NCBI GenBank assembly: GCA_009838385.1
Contig: VXRS01000291.1
Coordinates: forward strand, 1-12,966
Origin: Dehalococcoidia bacterium
Lineage (GTDB): Bacteria; Chloroflexota; Dehalococcoidia; Tepidiformales; Tepidiformaceae
Direction: 5' to 3'
DNA: 12,966 bases
The notes beneath the pieces are model-generated. The model did no database searches. It saw only the letters and a program-made list of their open reading frames with translations, and was not told the DNA's origin. The position numbers and the translations under genes are program-made. This document shows, in pieces, positions 12,529 through 12,966 of the stretch (position 1 is its first letter; every line of letters begins with the position of its first letter).

Positions 12529-12786
12529 ATGGCTGAGAAACGGACGAACGACGAAGCGGGCGAGAAGCTCGGCGAAATGGTGGCGGAGTGGGCGGAGGCG
12601 TACTGGGAGCAGCAGGCGCCGGCCCTTCGGGGCCAACCTGGCGGAGGTGAGGACGAGCTGCGCGAGACCGTGACGAGGGCCTTCATGGCGGGGGCGGTGA
12701 CGGTGTTCCAGCGCTGGGACGAGGTGCGGCCGCTGGTGCCGCGGCGGCGGGTCTCCTGGCGCGATTTGCCTTCCCACCACGGCTAG
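12529..12786 (+). CDS. Small protein of unknown function (85 residues)
   Basis: I do not recognise this protein. It begins [20 protein letters not shown] and is rich in Glu, Ala, Trp and Arg. It looks like two helices (about 5-33 and 42-63) joined by a Gly/Pro-rich turn, with a basic tail (PRRR at 70-73) and an SHHG end. No membrane segment, signal peptide or Cys is seen. The ATG at 12529 follows an AGGGGA-like site about 10 bases upstream. The gene diverges from dppB and lies 40 bases ahead of a dehydrogenase start, with which it may be co-transcribed. The reading frame could be a GC-rich artefact, but the spacing and ribosome binding site favour a real gene. Confidence 0.55.
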   Translation: MAEKRTNDEAGEKLGEMVAEWAEAYWEQQAPALRGQPGGGEDELRETVTRAFMAGAVTVFQRWDEVRPLVPRRRVSWRDLPSHHG

Positions 12787-12826
12787 GGACGGCCCGTATC
12801 ATGCCGGCTGGCCGGAAGGGGGCGTC

Positions 12827-12966
12827 ATGAGCGAAGCGGCGGAGCTGTTCGACCTGAGCGGGAAGGTGGCGCTCGTGACAGGGGGGAGCCGCGGGCTGGG
12901 GGCGGCGATGGTGCGCAGCTTCGCGCGGGCGGGGGCGGACGTGGTGATCGCGAGCCGCAAGCTGGA
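12827..12966 (+). CDS. Short-chain dehydrogenase/reductase, N-terminal fragment cut by the window edge
   Basis: The first 46 codons of a classical SDR are present. After [13 protein letters not shown] comes the first Rossmann strand VALVT and the cofactor motif TGGSRGLG (TGxxxGxG, residues 18-25). The next helix and second strand end in VVIASRKL. The Arg after the second strand (ASR) is typical of NADP(H)-preferring members, but this is only suggestive. ATG 12827 has a GGAAGGGGG ribosome binding site a few bases upstream. The catalytic Ser-Tyr-Lys lies outside the window, so substrate and activity cannot be judged. It is probably unrelated in function to the importer. Confidence 0.9.
   Translation, partial: MSEAAELFDLSGKVALVTGGSRGLGAAMVRSFARAGADVVIASRKL

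Noticed and set aside
12316..12780. Minus-strand open frame of 154 codons between dppB and the SDR
   Set aside because: It is Arg/Pro/Ala-rich with no ribosome binding site or domain, covers the divergent spacer and opposes the small plus-strand gene.
12801..12830. A 9-codon frame (ATG 12801 to TGA 12830) overlapping the SDR start, behind a TATCAT word
   Set aside because: It is too short to judge, without its own ribosome binding site, and its sequence is mostly the SDR ribosome binding region; chance is the simpler reading.

Overview
The window is GC-rich bacterial DNA, almost all of it one peptide/nickel-type (cluster C) ABC importer locus on the minus strand. Five traits together suggest Chloroflexota, for example an uncultured Dehalococcoidia/SAR202-like lineage: high GC, Tat-type lipoprotein signals, an oligo-Asp stretch just after the lipid-anchor Cys, long Ala/Thr/Glu/Gln linkers, and expanded family-5 solute-binding proteins (SBPs). 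This placement is an inference from style, not from a marker gene.

Layout, read in the direction of transcription from high to low coordinates. A DppB-type permease (12319-11369) and a DppC-type permease (11366-10431) are separated by 2 bases. Five paralogous SBP genes follow in tandem: copy 5 (10311-8395), copy 4 (8246-6321), copy 3 (6182-4260), copy 2 (4113-2194) and copy 1 (2049-142). Start-to-start distances are 2064, 2069, 2064 and 2065 bases, so gene plus spacer was duplicated as one unit. No ATPase gene is present. The array runs to about 140 bases from the window edge, where the sequence becomes homopolymer-rich and looks unreliable. On the plus strand, diverging from dppB, are a small gene of unknown function (12529-12786) and the first 46 codons of a short-chain dehydrogenase/reductase (12827 to the edge).

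Each SBP gene looks like its own expression cassette. Upstream lies a conserved TATACT element, then a small hairpin that runs into a strong GGAGG ribosome binding site. Downstream lies a conserved 15-base word and/or a small stem next to the stop, then a long GC-rich hairpin terminator. The leader hairpin keeps its pairing through compensatory changes in copy 5. The proteins are nearly identical over long blocks but differ sharply in three short patches. Copies share blocks in conflicting groupings, which points to recombination between them. My working model is one membrane channel served by a bank of separately expressed, interchangeable lipoprotein receptors with related but distinct ligand preferences. 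The ligands cannot be named from sequence.
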